From positions 1 to 7,427 of the forward strand of contig JBCDIQ010000304.1 in the NCBI GenBank assembly GCA_039024295.1: a stretch of DNA of 7,427 nucleotides. Direction: 5' to 3'. Source of the stretch: JBCDIQ01 sp039024295 (GTDB lineage Bacteria > Bacteroidota > Bacteroidia > J057). How positions within the stretch are numbered: position 1 is the stretch's first letter; every line of letters begins with the position of its first letter. Under the pieces are notes generated by a model. The model saw nothing but the letters and a program-made list of their open reading frames with translations. It had not been told where the DNA came from and did no database searches. Position numbers and translations under genes: made by a program. Positions 6,462 through 7,427 of the stretch are shown here, one piece after another.

Positions 6462-7427
6462 TTACTCCACAAATTCATCTTCGTACTCCTCTTCCTCGTA
6501 TTCCACCCCTTCTGGGTCGTGCTTTTTAACATTGATAGCAATGTCCTGGCCACGCTCGTTCTGAGCAATGTTGAACTCCACCTCTTCCCCTTCCTGTAAT
6601 TCATTAAACTCTCCTTCTTCCAGACCTGTCCAATGAAAATAGAGGTTGTTAGGGGGCATGTAAATGAATCCGTATCCATTTTTCAGGCTGTGGATGGTGC
6701 TCTGGTAGACCTCATCTGGATTGTAATCATAGGAGCGCTTCTGAATAGGGCCAGCTGCAGCATTGTTGTTGTACATCTTCTTCTCCTTGGGGATAAAGAG
6801 TCTGTTGATCAGTGCCTCTTTATTGGAGACTTTGTTGTCGATCATCTGGTGCATGGCTACCGGATAGGTAGCCTCACGCAGCAGGTCAACTGAAGTAACC
6901 GTTTTTCGAACCCTACCGGTACGCTCGTCTGTATAGGAAAAATCCCATCCAAGCACCATTACTCGAACGCCCTGCGCATTGAGCTTGCGGACCAGGGGCA
7001 CATAATCTCCATCGCAGGCGATGAGCACCATGACGTCAAACTTTTTGTGAAGGGTCGTTTCGTAAGCCTCAAGGGAAAGCCAGATATCAACGCCCTTTTC
7101 TTCGATACGCCCGTCTCTGGAACGGATAGGAAAATAGTGGGTCGTGACCCCTTCGTTCATCAGGATATCGTCAAATATCCGGTCAGCTATGAGTTTACCT
7201 TTGTCTGGCACCTCATAAGCATTCAGGCGACCCCGGAAATAATGAGAATCTATTAATTGGCAATACTTTGACTCTACATTTTCTTCTTCAGCTACCTGGT
7301 GCTTAATAAAATCATGTAAGCCTGAGATGCTCAGGCGTGCATTCCTTTCGTGTTCGTAATTGTAATAGTTGCTGACATGTGCGAAGTAATTTCCATCATA
7401 AAATACCCCAATTCGCACAAGTTTACC
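6462..7427 (-). CDS. NYN-domain (PIN-like) putative ribonuclease fused to a cold-shock-like domain; 5' end at or beyond window edge
   Basis: The N-terminal half is a NYN/LabA-type PIN-like nuclease fold. Counting from the GTG at 7418 (318 aa), the conserved acids are D8 in FYDGNYF, D111 in EEKGVDIWLSLEAYE, and D136 and D138 in ACDGDYVPLV. These are the positions that would coordinate the catalytic metal, so an RNase role is likely. A linker of about 45 residues leads to a cold-shock-like OB domain at about 233-299, with NGYGFIYM (RNP1-like) and LYFHW (RNP2-like), which should bind RNA. The tail 305-318 is almost all Glu and Asp. The protein has no signal peptide and should be cytoplasmic. The reading frame stays open upstream of 7418 (codons for G, K, L), so the true start is probably outside the window. 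The gene converges on the receptor gene and looks monocistronic here. The cellular role is not known to me. Confidence 0.9.
   Translation of the reverse strand, partial: GKLVRIGVFYDGNYFAHVSNYYNYEHERNARLSISGLHDFIKHQVAEEENVESKYCQLIDSHYFRGRLNAYEVPDKGKLIADRIFDDILMNEGVTTHYFPIRSRDGRIEEKGVDIWLSLEAYETTLHKKFDVMVLIACDGDYVPLVRKLNAQGVRVMVLGWDFSYTDERTGRVRKTVTSVDLLREATYPVAMHQMIDNKVSNKEALINRLFIPKEKKMYNNNAAAGPIQKRSYDYNPDEVYQSTIHSLKNGYGFIYMPPNNLYFHWTGLEEGEFNELQEGEEVEFNIAQNERGQDIAINVKKHDPEGVEYEEEEYEDEFVE

Overview
The window looks like a piece of a Bacteroidota chromosome, possibly from the Saprospiria/Lewinella side of the phylum; that finer placement is only an impression. The grounds are a bifunctional HisB of the Bacteroidota sequence type, an acidic lipoprotein export signal directly after a lipobox cysteine, a TonB-dependent receptor with an N-terminal carboxypeptidase-regulatory-like domain, and a NYN-plus-cold-shock protein of a kind I associate with this phylum. 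No plasmid, phage or transposase gene is visible.

Layout. Positions 3-1031 hold the 3' part of hisB on the plus strand; its 5' end lies outside the window. It converges with a small minus-strand gene (1197-1619) for a secreted, charged, helical protein. The short gap between them carries two tandem copies of a 48-bp unit. The 266-bp gap 1620-1885 is divergent. It holds a possible promoter for the small gene and a set of helically spaced TTAA-type half-sites (1765-1803) facing the next plus-strand gene.

The centre (1886-6317) is a two-gene unit. The first gene encodes an Asp-rich, probably surface-exposed lipoprotein with a beta-helix-like body (482 aa). The second encodes an outer-membrane TonB-dependent receptor (955 aa from the preferred start). 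Between them, at 3362-3408, is a strong hairpin plus T-rich tract, so transcription is probably attenuated after the lipoprotein. I read the pair as a nutrient uptake system in which the lipoprotein captures or presents a ligand and the receptor imports it using TonB energy. It is built like SusC/SusD, but the lipoprotein is not SusD-like and the receptor lacks an obvious SusC character. The ligand is not readable from the sequence. The phased upstream repeat makes phosphate control worth testing but does not prove it.

The stretch after the receptor (6318-6461) contains a perfect 15-bp-stem palindrome with a degenerate half copy, then a bidirectional-type terminator. The window closes with a minus-strand NYN-domain putative ribonuclease fused to a cold-shock domain (6462 to the window edge, 5' end probably outside). 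No stretch longer than 300 bases lacks a gene, and I found no tRNA, rRNA or CRISPR array.
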